A stretch of DNA of 57,151 nucleotides from Curtobacterium sp. A7_M15 (GCF_030705415.1 NZ_JAUZED010000009.1:1-57151), one strand, 5' to 3'. Positions 46,215 through 55,576 are shown, numbered from the stretch's first letter. The notes: generated from the letters alone by a model not told the origin. Made by a program: numbers and translations.

Positions 46215-47087
46215 CTACTGCCGGCCGAGGCCCTTGGTGATCTCGGCGAGCTGGTACTTGGAGACCTCGTCGGCGTTCTCGTCCTCGGCGAACACGCTCG
46301 AGACGGCGACGGTGTCCTCGCGGGCGCTGAAGCCGACGCGGTCGAGCGCGGCCCAGAACGCGTCGAAGTCGACGTCGGCGGCGCCGACCGGCAGGTGCTG
46401 GTGCACGCGGGCCGTGTTGCCGGGCGGGTTCGAGATGTACCGGAGGCCGTGCGACCGCTTGTGGTCGTAGGCGTCCGCGACGTGGATCAACTGCAGCGAG
46501 TCGCCCGCGGCGTCGATGATCTCGTCCATGTTCCCGCCGTAGTGGAACGTGTGGCAGGCGACGTACACGAAGCCGACGTGCTTCGAGTTGAGCCCGCGGA
46601 TCACCCGGAGCGCCTCGAGGCCGTCCTCGACGAAGTCGTCGGGGTGCGGGTCGATGAGCACGCGGATGTCCGACGCCTCGATGATCGGCAGGAGCTCCTC
46701 CATGGCCCAGTAGAACTGGTCCTCGGACTCCTCGGCGCGCTCGGGACGGCCGGAGAACTCCGTGTTGATCGTGTCGACGCCGAGGCGCTTCGCGATCTCG
46801 ATGACGCGCTTCCACTTCTTGACCGCGGCCTCGCGGGTCTCCCTGTCGGGACCCGACCAGCGGAGGACCGGCAGGATGCTCGCCACCTGGACGCCGGCGT
46901 CCCTCGACGCCGCGGCGAAGGCGTCGACGAGGTCGTCGTCGGCCTTGGGGTGTGTGTAGAAGGGGATGAAGTCCTTGTGCGGGGTCAGCTGCAGGTACTC
47001 GTACCCGAGGTCGGCGACCTTCCGCGGGAACTCGAGCAGCGACAGGTCGTGGTGGAACGGCGTCGGGTCGAGTGCGATCTTCGGCAC
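46215..47087 (-). CDS. iolH: Sugar phosphate isomerase/epimerase family protein (IolH type)
   Basis: A 290-residue TIM barrel of the AP-endonuclease-2/xylose isomerase-like superfamily. Metal-ligand segments are NTEFSGRP, LIDPHPDDF, FVYVACHTFHYGG and QLIHVADAYD. Start GTG at 47087, three bases after the iolG stop. In corynebacterial iol clusters a gene of this kind (iolH) follows iolG at the same place. The reaction it catalyses in inositol breakdown is not established; inosose isomerase (IolI-like) is one possibility. Confidence 0.85.
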   Translation of the reverse strand: MPKIALDPTPFHHDLSLLEFPRKVADLGYEYLQLTPHKDFIPFYTHPKADDDLVDAFAAASRDAGVQVASILPVLRWSGPDRETREAAVKKWKRVIEIAKRLGVDTINTEFSGRPERAEESEDQFYWAMEELLPIIEASDIRVLIDPHPDDFVEDGLEALRVIRGLNSKHVGFVYVACHTFHYGGNMDEIIDAAGDSLQLIHVADAYDHKRSHGLRYISNPPGNTARVHQHLPVGAADVDFDAFWAALDRVGFSAREDTVAVSSVFAEDENADEVSKYQLAEITKGLGRQ

Positions 47088-47090
47088 CGG

Positions 47091-48146
47091 TCACGCCCCC
47101 GCGAGCTCGTCGACGGCGGTGATGTCGTAGAACGCGGGCTTCTCGAGCGCGTACTCGACGGCCTCGTCCGCGCCGGACTGCTGCGCACGGACCGCGACCT
47201 CGGCGACGACGGACGCCGTGTAGCCGTCCCAGGCGCTCGGCCCGTCGATCCCACCGAGGCGAGCGGCGTCGACCCAGCGCTGGACCTCTTCGTCGTAGGC
47301 GGCAGCGAAGCGCTCCGTGAACGACGGGGTGACGCCCTGGCCGGAGACACCGGCCGACACGATGGTCTGCGAGGTCTCGCGGCCGATGTACGCGACACCG
47401 GACTCGAACACCGCGTCGGTCGTGACCTGGTAGCCGAACTGGGCGTTCACGTTGATCTCGACGATCGCGAGGATCCCCGACTCGGTGGTGAACAGCACGA
47501 ACTGCGGCTCCGGCAGGTCCGCCGGCGCCAGGGAGTTCTTCCGCGGCTTCTTGACCTCGACGTTCGTGATCTTCTCGCCCGTGAGGAACGGGATGATGTC
47601 GATCTCGTGGATCACCGAGTCGTGGATGAGCATCGACTCGCTGAAGTTCGGCGGGGTGGTCGGGTTGCGGTGCGCGTGGTGCAGGGCAAGCAGCGCGCCG
47701 TTGTCGCCGGACTCCCGGAGCGCCTTGAGCTCCTGGTAGCCGGCGTCGAAGCGGCGCATGAAACCGACCTGGATCGTCGGGCGGTCGGCCTTCTCCTGCT
47801 CGAGCTCGACGATGCGCAGGCTGTCCTCGGCGCTCGTCGTGAGGGGCTTCTCGCAGAGCACGGCGAGACCGTGCTCGAGCGCCGTCACCAGGATGGGCTC
47901 GTGCAGGAAGCCCGGGGTGGCGATGATGACGCCGTCGATCTCGGTCTGCTCGAGGGCCTCGTCGAACGACGCGGCGGTGATCGCACCCGGGGCGAGGGCG
48001 GCCGCCGCCTGGGCGCGCGCCTGGTCCGGCTCGACGACCGCGACGACGTCGGCGTTCGAGATCTTGGCGGTGATGCGGCGGACGTGGTCGGCGCCCATCA
48101 TGCCGGCGCCGACGACGGCGACGCGGAGGTTTCCGGTGGTGCTCAT
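47091..48146 (-). CDS. iolG: Inositol 2-dehydrogenase
   Basis: A 351-residue Gfo/Idh/MocA dehydrogenase, which would oxidise myo-inositol to scyllo-inosose with NAD. The Rossmann motif is AVVGAGMMGADHVRR, the conserved EKP is CEKPLTTS, and the catalytic region has SVIHEIDIIPFLTG (Asp-Ile..., His). Position between iolE and iolH matches corynebacterial operons. Start ATG at 48146 has AGGAGAAGC upstream. The frame is open beyond, but only through sequence antisense or out of frame to iolE. Confidence 0.92.
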   Translation of the reverse strand: MSTTGNLRVAVVGAGMMGADHVRRITAKISNADVVAVVEPDQARAQAAAALAPGAITAASFDEALEQTEIDGVIIATPGFLHEPILVTALEHGLAVLCEKPLTTSAEDSLRIVELEQEKADRPTIQVGFMRRFDAGYQELKALRESGDNGALLALHHAHRNPTTPPNFSESMLIHDSVIHEIDIIPFLTGEKITNVEVKKPRKNSLAPADLPEPQFVLFTTESGILAIVEINVNAQFGYQVTTDAVFESGVAYIGRETSQTIVSAGVSGQGVTPSFTERFAAAYDEEVQRWVDAARLGGIDGPSAWDGYTASVVAEVAVRAQQSGADEAVEYALEKPAFYDITAVDELAGA

Positions 48147-48187
48147 GTGCTTCTCCTGTGGTGGGTGGCGCTGCGTGGACGGCGACG

Positions 48188-49141
48188 TCAGGACGCGCGG
48201 GCTGCGGAGGTGGAACCGAAGATGTGCTTGAAGGTACGGTCCGCGATGGGGCCGGGAGTGTCGACCGAGCAGCCGTACATGTCCTGCTCGACGATGCCGA
48301 AGATGTCCGGGTTGATCCGCGCGACGGCCTCGATGATCGGTGCGAGGTCGGGCGTGCCGAACGGCGGCTCGACCATGATCCCCTGCGACACGGCGGTGGC
48401 GAACGGCACGTCGTTCTTCAGCACGTCGAACAGCAGGTCGGTGTTGACCTGCTTGAGGTGCAGGTAGCCGACGCGCTCCGGGTGCTCGGCGATGAGCTTG
48501 AGGTTGTCGCCGCCGTAGTACGCGAAGTGCCCGGTGTCGAGGCAGAGGTTCGTGTACTCGGGGTTCGTCACCTCGAGGAACCGCACGGTCTCCTTGTAGG
48601 TGCCGACGTGGCTGTCCGCGTGGGTGTGGAACTGCTGGTGGACGCCGAACTCCTCGAGCAGCGCCTTGCCGAGCTGGTCGTGCCCCTTGCCGAGGCGCTC
48701 CCACTGCTCGTCCGTGAGCGTGCGCGGCTCGAGGACCTCTTCGGTGGCGTCCGAACGCCACAGGTCCGGGATCGTGACGAGGTGCTCGGCGCCGAGCTTC
48801 GAGGCGAGCCCCGCCACCGCGACGGCCTGGTCCCAGGCGCGCTGGAACTGGTCGTCGCCCTTGTGGAACCCGGTGAACACGGTGCCGGCGGACAGCTTGA
48901 GGCCGCGCGACTCGAGTTCGTCGGAGAGTTGCGAAGGGTCCGTCGGCAGGTACCCGTACGGCCCGAGCTCGATCCACGTGTAGCCGGCCGCGACGACCTC
49001 GTCGAGGAAGCGCTGCCACGGCACCTGCTTCGGGTCGTCCGGGAACCAGACGCCCCACGAGTCGGGGGCCGTGCCGATACGGATCTGGGCGGTCTGCGTG
49101 TCCGCTGCGGAGCTACCGGTCGGGGTGGCGGTGTCGGTCAT
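48188..49141 (-). CDS. iolE: Inosose dehydratase
   Basis: A 317-residue TIM barrel. IolE dehydrates scyllo-inosose to a diketo-cyclohexane derivative. The family hallmark GTAPDSWGVWFPDDP is at residues 24-38, followed by GYTWIELGPYGYLP. Metal and active-site segments are FHTHADSHVG, LCLDTGHFAYYGG and YLHLKQVN. The first 20 residues are an unstructured Thr/Ala/Ser-rich leader. A gap of 39 bp separates it from iolD. Confidence 0.93.
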   Translation of the reverse strand: MTDTATPTGSSAADTQTAQIRIGTAPDSWGVWFPDDPKQVPWQRFLDEVVAAGYTWIELGPYGYLPTDPSQLSDELESRGLKLSAGTVFTGFHKGDDQFQRAWDQAVAVAGLASKLGAEHLVTIPDLWRSDATEEVLEPRTLTDEQWERLGKGHDQLGKALLEEFGVHQQFHTHADSHVGTYKETVRFLEVTNPEYTNLCLDTGHFAYYGGDNLKLIAEHPERVGYLHLKQVNTDLLFDVLKNDVPFATAVSQGIMVEPPFGTPDLAPIIEAVARINPDIFGIVEQDMYGCSVDTPGPIADRTFKHIFGSTSAARAS

Positions 49142-49180
49142 GACGTCGCTGTCGCTTTCTGCTGTGGTGGACGGATCGGA

Positions 49181-51082
49181 TCAGCCGAGCAGCGGTCGCT
49201 GCGATGCGACCTGCTGCTCGTACTCGGCACGGGCCTGCTGGGTGCTCTCCAGCGTCGAGGTCTGGGCGACGGGGACGTCCCACCAGCCCTCGCCGTCGGG
49301 TGCGTAGACCAGCGGGTCGGAGTGGACGTGGACGAGCGTGGTGTGGTCGTTCGCCTTCGCCTGGCGGACCGCTGCCGTGAGTTCCTCGATGGCGTTCGGC
49401 CCGGGCTGCACCTCGATGACGTCCACGCCGTAGGACCGGGCGTTCGCGGCGAGGTCGACGGGGAGCACGTCGTCGCCCTCGAACGAACCGGTCTCGTCGA
49501 GGTAGCGGTACTTCGTGCCGTACCGCTCGGACCCGACGGTCTCGGACAGGTGGCCGATCGACGCGTAGCCGTTGTTCTGGATGAGGACGACGACGATCTT
49601 GATGCCCTCGGCCACCGCGGTCACGAGCTCGGTGTGGAGCATGAGGTACGAGCCGTCGCCGACCATGACGATCGCGTCGCGGTCCGGGGCGCCCCGGCGG
49701 ACGCCGATGCCGCCCGCGATCTCGTAGCCCATGCACGAGAACGCGTACTCGACGTGGTACCCGAGGGCGTCGCGCACACGCCACAGCTTGTGCAGGTCGC
49801 CAGGCAGCGAGCCCGCAGCCTGGATGACGACGTCCCGCGGGTCGGTCGCGGCCTGCACCGCACCGATGATCTCCGGCTGGCCGGGCAGCGCGAGCCCGGA
49901 CGGCGCGAACGCGGCGTCGACCGTCTCGTCCCAGGAACGCTTGCGGTCCGCGATCTCCGACGCGTAGTGGTCCGGCACCGAGTACGACGTGAGCTGCTCC
50001 GTGAGGGCGACCAGCGCCTCCCGGGCGTCCGCGACCAGCGGCAGCTGCGAGCCGTGCTTGTAGGCGTCGAAGGCCGCGACGTTGACGTTGACGAACGTCA
50101 CGTCCGGATCCTGGAAGGCCGTGCGCGACGCCGTGGTGAAGTCGCTGTACCGCGTCCCGATCCCGATCACGACGTCCGCCCGCGCGGCGATGGCGTTCGC
50201 GGCCGCGGTGCCCGTCGCGCCGATGCCACCGAGGTACTGCGGGTGGTCCCAGACGAGGGAGCCGCCGCCGGCCTGCGAGGTGCCGACGGGGATGCCGGTC
50301 GCCTCGACGAAGGCGGCGAGCTCGTCCTCGGCACCGGAGTAGAGCACGCCACCGCCGGCGACGATGACCGGACGCTTCGCGGCGCGGATCGCCGACACCG
50401 CGCGGGCCAGGGGGCCGTGCTCGGGGAGCGGTCGGCGGATGTGCCACTCGCGCGGCTGGAGGAACGCGACGGGGACGTCGAACTCCTCGGCCTGCACGTC
50501 CTCCGGCAGGGCGATCGTCACGGCGCCGGTCTCGGCCGGGTCGGTGAGGACGCGCATGGCCGCGAGGGCGATCGAGAACAGCTGCTCCGGACGCTCGACG
50601 CGGTCGAAGTAGCGCGAGAGCGGACGGAACGCGTCGGTGACCTGCAGCGACGTGTCGTGCGGCAGCTCGATCTGCTGGAGCACCGGGTCCGTGGTGCGCG
50701 TCGCGAAGGTGTCCGACGGGAGCAGGAGCGCGGGCAGGCGGTTCGTCGTCGCGAGGGCGGCGGCGGTCAACATGTTCGCGGCACCCGGGCCCACCGAGGC
50801 CGTGCTGGCGAAGGTGGCACGGCGACGGTGCATGCGGGCGAAGCCGACGGCCTCGTGCACCATCGCCTGCTCGTTGCGGGCCTGGTGGTACGGCAGCAGG
50901 CCGGGCTGCTCGACGTGGAGCTGCTTGATGGCCTGGCCGACGCCGGCGACGTTGCCGTGCCCGAAGATGCCGAAGATCCCCGGGATGGTGCGCTCGCGGA
51001 CGTCGCCGTCGACGGTCCACTGGTTGGCCAGGAACTCGACGAGGGCCTGGCCGACGGTCATCCTCCGCGTGTTGGTGGTCAC
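49181..51082 (-). CDS. iolD: 3D-(3,5/4)-trihydroxycyclohexane-1,2-dione hydrolase
   Basis: Thiamine-diphosphate enzyme of 633 residues that opens the inosose-derived ring to 5-deoxyglucuronate. It has the three-domain ThDP layout. The N-terminal domain carries the catalytic Glu region near residue 67 (LPYHQARNEQAMVHEA), and the C-terminal domain holds the ThDP/Mg motif VMVGDGSYLMLHTEL...QNNGYASI. Start is GTG at 51082, overlapping the iolB stop (GTGA). A longer reading running through iolB is an artefact. Confidence 0.95.
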   Translation of the reverse strand: MTTNTRRMTVGQALVEFLANQWTVDGDVRERTIPGIFGIFGHGNVAGVGQAIKQLHVEQPGLLPYHQARNEQAMVHEAVGFARMHRRRATFASTASVGPGAANMLTAAALATTNRLPALLLPSDTFATRTTDPVLQQIELPHDTSLQVTDAFRPLSRYFDRVERPEQLFSIALAAMRVLTDPAETGAVTIALPEDVQAEEFDVPVAFLQPREWHIRRPLPEHGPLARAVSAIRAAKRPVIVAGGGVLYSGAEDELAAFVEATGIPVGTSQAGGGSLVWDHPQYLGGIGATGTAAANAIAARADVVIGIGTRYSDFTTASRTAFQDPDVTFVNVNVAAFDAYKHGSQLPLVADAREALVALTEQLTSYSVPDHYASEIADRKRSWDETVDAAFAPSGLALPGQPEIIGAVQAATDPRDVVIQAAGSLPGDLHKLWRVRDALGYHVEYAFSCMGYEIAGGIGVRRGAPDRDAIVMVGDGSYLMLHTELVTAVAEGIKIVVVLIQNNGYASIGHLSETVGSERYGTKYRYLDETGSFEGDDVLPVDLAANARSYGVDVIEVQPGPNAIEELTAAVRQAKANDHTTLVHVHSDPLVYAPDGEGWWDVPVAQTSTLESTQQARAEYEQQVASQRPLLG

Positions 51083-51984
51083 GCGAGCTTCCTTTCGTAG
51101 GGCAGGCGCGGGTCGAGCTGCTCGCTCTCCCAGGCCTGGCGGACCCAGCCGTGTGCCGGGTCGTCGGTGATGTTCCAGACGCGCTCCGGGTCGGGCCCGG
51201 CCATCACGTTCAGGTAGTACATGTCGTAGCCGGGTGCGGCGACGGCGGGGCCGTGCCAGCCGTGCGGGACGAGGGCGATGTCGCCGGTCCGGACCTCGCG
51301 GAACTCGTCGATCTCGCGCTCGTCCGAGGCGTAGGTGCGATGCAGCGCGAACGGGTCCACCTCGGCCGGGACCGGGATCCCGCGCGACACGACGTCGCGG
51401 GCGACAGCCGCCTCGTAGTAGTAGATCTCCTCGAGGTTCGACTCCTCGCCGGGGACGTTCGTGTCGTGCTTGTGCGGCGGGTACGACGACCAGTTGCCGG
51501 CCGGCGTGATCACCTCGCACACGATGAACTTCGCCGCGTCGAGCGCTGCCGGGGTGCCGAAGTTGTGCACCTGACGGCTCGACCGGCCGGCGCCGCGGAG
51601 CTCCACCGGGACGTCCTGCCGCGCGATGTACGTCGTCGGCTCGACGGTCTCGGTGGGTGCTTCGGCCACCGCGACACGGCCGCTTCCGGTGATCGTCGCT
51701 GCGGTCCCGGACCCGAGGTACAGGACGTCGGTCGGACCCTCGAAGACGCTGGCGCGTCCGTCGAGGGCCTGCGTGGTGCCGTCGTACGCCACCGTGAAGC
51801 TGCCGGCGAGCGGGACGACGATGCGTTCCACCGCATCGGACGGGAGGCGCAGCTCGCCTCCGTCGCGGAGGGCGCCGGTCCGCAGACCGGTGTGCGCCCA
51901 CCCCGGGACCCGCCCGTCCACCACGTCCGTCCAGCCCGCCTCGGGGCGGGAGCCCGCGGGGATGAACCAGTTGTCGTTCGTCAT
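51079..51984 (-). CDS. iolB: 5-deoxy-glucuronate isomerase
   Basis: A bicupin of 301 residues that converts 5-deoxyglucuronate to 2-deoxy-5-keto-gluconate. The metal-binding cupin motif is PPHKHDTNVPGEESNLEEIYYYE, and the C-terminal cupin has LVPHGWHGPAVAAPGYDMYYLN. It overlaps iolD by 4 bp and follows iolA after 8 bp. Confidence 0.95.
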   Translation of the reverse strand: MTNDNWFIPAGSRPEAGWTDVVDGRVPGWAHTGLRTGALRDGGELRLPSDAVERIVVPLAGSFTVAYDGTTQALDGRASVFEGPTDVLYLGSGTAATITGSGRVAVAEAPTETVEPTTYIARQDVPVELRGAGRSSRQVHNFGTPAALDAAKFIVCEVITPAGNWSSYPPHKHDTNVPGEESNLEEIYYYEAAVARDVVSRGIPVPAEVDPFALHRTYASDEREIDEFREVRTGDIALVPHGWHGPAVAAPGYDMYYLNVMAGPDPERVWNITDDPAHGWVRQAWESEQLDPRLPYERKLA

Positions 51985-51992
51985 CGGGTGCG

Positions 51993-53504
51993 TCAGCCGT
52001 TCGACGGGAAGCCGAGGTTGATGCCGCCGTGCGACGGGTCGAGCCAGCGGCTCGTGATCGCCTTCTGCCGCGTGAAGAAGCTCACGCCGTCGGCGCCGTA
52101 CGCCTTGTGGTCGCCAAACAGCGAGTTCTTCCAGCCGCCGAACGAGTAGTAGGCCACCGGCACCGGGATCGGGACGTTGATGCCGATCATGCCGACCTGC
52201 ACGTCGCGCTGGAAACGACGGGCGGCGCCGCCGTCGTTCGTGAAGATGGCCGTGCCGTTGCCGAACGCGCCGGAGTTGATGAGCTCCAGGCCCTCCTCGT
52301 AGGACTGCACCCGGACGACGGACAGCACCGGGCCGAAGATCTCCTCGGTGTACACGCGGCTCGTGGTGGGGACCCGGTCGATCAGCGTCGGGCCCAGCCA
52401 GAAGCCGTTCTCGTCGCCGTCGGGTCGGACGGTGCGGCCGTCCACCACAACCACCGCACCGTCCTGCTCTGCGACCTCGATGTACGAGGCGACCTTGTCA
52501 CGGTGCTGCTTCGTGACGAGCGGACCCATGTCGCACCCGCGACGGCCGTCGCCGATGCGCAGGGTCGCTGCGCGGTCCTTGATCTTCTCGATGAGCTCGT
52601 CCGCCACCGGCTCGACCGCGACGACGACCGAGATCGCCATGCAGCGCTCGCCAGCCGAGCCGAAGCCCGCGTTGATCGCGTTGTCCGCGACGAGGTCGAG
52701 GTCGGCGTCCGGCAGGACGAGCATGTGGTTCTTCGCGCCGCCGAGGGCCTGCACGCGCTTGCCGTGCTTCGTGCCCGTCTCGTAGACGTACTGCGCGATC
52801 GGCGTCGACCCGACGAACGAGATCGACTCGACGTCCGGGCTGGTGAGGAGCCCGTCGACGCTCAGCTTGTCGCCGTTGAGGACGTTGAACACGCCGTCGG
52901 GCAGGCCGGCCTCCGTGAACTTCTCGGCCAGCCAGATCGCCGCCGACGGGTCCTTCTCGCTCGGCTTCAGCACGACGGTGTTGCCGGCCGCGATCGCGAT
53001 CGGGAGGAACCAGAGCGGCACCATCGCCGGGAAGTTGAAGGGACTGATGAGGCCCACGACGCCGAGCGGCTGGCGGATCGAGTACACGTCGATGCCGGTC
53101 GACACCTGGTCCGAGAACTCGCCCTTGAGCAGGCTCGGGATGTTCGTGGCCAGCTCGACGACCTCCTGTCCGCGGGCGATCTCGCCGAGGGCGTCGTCGA
53201 TGACCTTGCCGTGCTCGCTCGTGATGATCTCGGCGAGCTCCGCCTTGTCGCGGTTCAGGATCTCGCGGAAGGAGAACAGGATCGCCTGGCGCTTCGCGAG
53301 GGACATGTTCGCCCACTTCGGGAACGCCGCCTTGGCGCTGGCGATCGCCGCCTGGATCTCGTCCTCGTTCGCGAGGGCGACCTGCTTCGTCGCGACGCCG
53401 AGGGCCGGGTCGAACACGGGAGCGGTGTTGCCGGACGCGGACTCGACGCGCGCGCCGTCGATCCAGTGGCCGACCGTTGTGGTGGACGTCTCCGTGATGG
53501 TCAT
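51993..53504 (-). CDS. iolA: CoA-acylating methylmalonate/malonate-semialdehyde dehydrogenase
   Basis: An aldehyde dehydrogenase of 503 residues (MmsA/IolA family) that turns malonate semialdehyde into acetyl-CoA and CO2 at the end of the pathway. The catalytic Cys is in GFGSAGERCMAISV, and the substrate/CoA region is FPAMVPLWFLPIAIAAGN. No signal peptide. A 58-bp gap lies before it. Its place between the Cgl0158-like gene and iolB follows the corynebacterial order. Confidence 0.95.
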   Translation of the reverse strand: MTITETSTTTVGHWIDGARVESASGNTAPVFDPALGVATKQVALANEDEIQAAIASAKAAFPKWANMSLAKRQAILFSFREILNRDKAELAEIITSEHGKVIDDALGEIARGQEVVELATNIPSLLKGEFSDQVSTGIDVYSIRQPLGVVGLISPFNFPAMVPLWFLPIAIAAGNTVVLKPSEKDPSAAIWLAEKFTEAGLPDGVFNVLNGDKLSVDGLLTSPDVESISFVGSTPIAQYVYETGTKHGKRVQALGGAKNHMLVLPDADLDLVADNAINAGFGSAGERCMAISVVVAVEPVADELIEKIKDRAATLRIGDGRRGCDMGPLVTKQHRDKVASYIEVAEQDGAVVVVDGRTVRPDGDENGFWLGPTLIDRVPTTSRVYTEEIFGPVLSVVRVQSYEEGLELINSGAFGNGTAIFTNDGGAARRFQRDVQVGMIGINVPIPVPVAYYSFGGWKNSLFGDHKAYGADGVSFFTRQKAITSRWLDPSHGGINLGFPSNG

Positions 53505-53562
53505 GCGTGCTTCCTTCGGTGTGGTGGAGGTCTTCGTTGCTGGTCGTCGGGCGCGCTGGGTC

Positions 53563-54537
53563 TCAGGCGCTGACGGGCTGTTCGCTGTCGAGGGCGGGCT
53601 GTTCGCCGTCGAGGGCGGGCTGTTCGCTGTCGATCGCGGGCAGTTCGCTGCCGGAGTGGACGAGACGCGCGGCCACGTCCACCGCTGCGGCGACGTCGCC
53701 GTCCGGTGGGTAGAGCAGCGTGCGGCCCACGACGAGACCGCGGACTCCCGGCAGGGCGAGGGCGTCGGCCCACTTCGCGTACGTCTCGAGCGGGCGGCTC
53801 GACGGGTCGCCGCCGAGGAGGAGCGTCGGGAGCGTCGTCGCCGCCATCACCCGCTCCATGTCGTCGACGACGGGCACCTTCAGCCAGCTGTAGGCGCTCG
53901 ACTCACCGAGGCCGGCGGCGATGGCCATCGAGGTGATCACCGCGTCGGCCGTCAGGTCGTTGACGATCTTGTCGTCCTTCCACCGGGACATGAACGGCTC
54001 GAGCATGATCGGCAGCTGGTGCTCGGCGGCCTCGGTGACGGCGCGCGCCGTGGCCTCGAGCGTCGGGGCGGTGCCGGCGTCGGCGAGGTTCACCCGGACG
54101 AGGAGCTTGGCGAAGTCGAGCCCGGCCTGCTTGATCGACGCGGCCGAGTACGCGGTGTAACGGTCGTCCATCTCGAACGTCGCGCCGCGCAGCCCGCCGC
54201 GGTTCATCGACCCGACGACGACCTTGCCGTCGAGGGCGCCGAGGAGAGCGAGGTCCTCGAGGATGTCCGGCGTGCCGAGCACCCCGTCGACGCCGGGGCG
54301 ACCGAGGGCGACGACGAGCCGCTCGAGCAGGTCGTAGCGGTTCGCCATGGCCGACTCGTCGTCGCGGACCGCGAGGGCACCTCGGGCGGGGTGGTCGGCC
54401 GCGACGATGAACAGCTTGCCGTCGTCGGCGAGCAGGCTCCGCCTCGTGCGGGCGGCCAGGGTGCTCGCGACGAGCTCCGGCTGCGCGGCACGGACGTCTC
54501 GGAGGCGCTGGAAGTCAGCGGCGCTGAGCTCAGGCAT
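53563..54537 (-). CDS. Cgl0158 family (beta/alpha)8 barrel protein, probable aldolase
   Basis: A 324-residue class I aldolase-like barrel. KLFIVAADHPARG gives an N-terminal Asp/His strand, KLLVRVNLADAG probably carries the Schiff-base Lys region, and PTLLLGGDPSSRPLE is a phosphate-binding-like loop. The same gene lies between iolC and iolA in Corynebacterium, where no IolJ is present, so it probably cleaves 2-deoxy-5-keto-gluconate-6-phosphate. That assignment is inference. Its C-terminus carries three heptad repeats of SEQPALD type. It overlaps iolC by 8 bp. Confidence 0.85.
   Translation of the reverse strand: MPELSAADFQRLRDVRAAQPELVASTLAARTRRSLLADDGKLFIVAADHPARGALAVRDDESAMANRYDLLERLVVALGRPGVDGVLGTPDILEDLALLGALDGKVVVGSMNRGGLRGATFEMDDRYTAYSAASIKQAGLDFAKLLVRVNLADAGTAPTLEATARAVTEAAEHQLPIMLEPFMSRWKDDKIVNDLTADAVITSMAIAAGLGESSAYSWLKVPVVDDMERVMAATTLPTLLLGGDPSSRPLETYAKWADALALPGVRGLVVGRTLLYPPDGDVAAAVDVAARLVHSGSELPAIDSEQPALDGEQPALDSEQPVSA
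53575..53637 (-). repeat. Three 21-bp tandem repeats in the barrel-protein 3' end
   Basis: Units 53575-53595, 53596-53616 and 53617-53637 differ by only a few bases and encode the heptads SEQPALD, GEQPALD and a variant with AID. They add an acidic, unstructured tail to the barrel protein. Confidence 0.85.
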
Positions 54538-55576
54538 CGACCTTCTCCTCGGTGCTGTCGTTGGTGGCGGTGCTGTCGTCGGTGGCGGTGTGGCTGAGCC
54601 CCTCGGCGGGGTTCGACTGGATGAACTGCTCGATCTCGTCGCTCGTCGGCATCGCCGTGGAGCACTCGAAACGGGTGGCGACGATCGCGCCGGCTGCGTT
54701 GCAGAACGCGAGGATGCGCTCGAGACTCCAGCCCTGCAGCAGACCGTGGGTGAGCGCACCGCCGAACCCGTCGCCCGAGCCGAGGCCGTTCACGACGTCG
54801 ATGTGGTGCGGACGGAACTCGACGAACTCGTCGCGGGTCTTCGCCAGGACGCCCTTGGGGCCCTGCTTCACGATCGCGATCTCGACGCCGCGCTCGAGCA
54901 GGGCGTCGGCGGCGCGGACGGGGTCGGTCTCACCGACGGCGACCTCGCACTCCTCGCGGTTGCCGACGGCGACGGTCGCGTGCTCGAGGGCGACGGCGAC
55001 CTCGCGGGTCGCGGCCTCGGGCGACGACCAGAACATGGACCGGTAGTCGAGGTCGAGCACGGTGTGGAGCTTCGTGCTGCTGGTGGACGCGCTCCGCGCC
55101 TCGAAGGCGGTGTGGTGGGCGCTGCGGCTCGGCTCCTCGCTGAGGCCGGTCACCGTCGTCCAGAAGACCTTCGCGCGCTCGATCTCGTGCAGCGGCAGGG
55201 ACTTCGCCGTGATCATGAGGTCCGGCGCCTTCGGGGCCCGGTAGAAGTACAGCGGGAAGTCGTCCGGCGGGAAGATCTCGCAGAACGCGACCGGGGTGTT
55301 CAGCCCCTCGACGGTCTCGACGAAGTCGTTGGCGACGCCGAACTCGGGCAGGGTGCGGGCGATGTAGCGACCGAACGGGTCGTTGCCCGTACGGGTGATG
55401 ACGGCCGCGTCGGCACCGTGGCGTGCAGCAGCGATCGCGACGTTCGTCGCGCTGCCGCCGACGGACTTCGAGAACGTGGGGACGTCCTCGAGCGGACCCG
55501 TCTGCTGCGGGTAGATGTCGACGCTCACACGACCCATGGTGATCACGTCGTAGGCGTGGGGAACTCGGTGCGTCAT
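54530..55576 (-). CDS. iolC: 5-dehydro-2-deoxygluconokinase
   Basis: PfkB-family kinase of 348 residues that phosphorylates 2-deoxy-5-keto-gluconate. The N-terminal sugar-binding motif is SVGGSATNVAIAAARHG, and the C-terminal ATP motif NGLGSGDGFGGALTHG carries the catalytic Asp (GSGD for the usual GAGD). The last 25 residues are a Thr/Asp/Ser-rich tail. First gene of the operon: a -35/-10 promoter with an operator dyad lies about 50-80 bases upstream. Start ATG at 55576 (MTHRVPHAYDVITMGR). Confidence 0.95.
   Translation of the reverse strand: MTHRVPHAYDVITMGRVSVDIYPQQTGPLEDVPTFSKSVGGSATNVAIAAARHGADAAVITRTGNDPFGRYIARTLPEFGVANDFVETVEGLNTPVAFCEIFPPDDFPLYFYRAPKAPDLMITAKSLPLHEIERAKVFWTTVTGLSEEPSRSAHHTAFEARSASTSSTKLHTVLDLDYRSMFWSSPEAATREVAVALEHATVAVGNREECEVAVGETDPVRAADALLERGVEIAIVKQGPKGVLAKTRDEFVEFRPHHIDVVNGLGSGDGFGGALTHGLLQGWSLERILAFCNAAGAIVATRFECSTAMPTSDEIEQFIQSNPAEGLSHTATDDSTATNDSTEEKVDA

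Noticed and set aside
48158-51100. A plus-strand open frame of 980 codons, and a similar one at 46128-48467
   Set aside because: Both are antisense to the iol genes, which carry clear motifs and operon spacing; the frames have no domain-like sequence.
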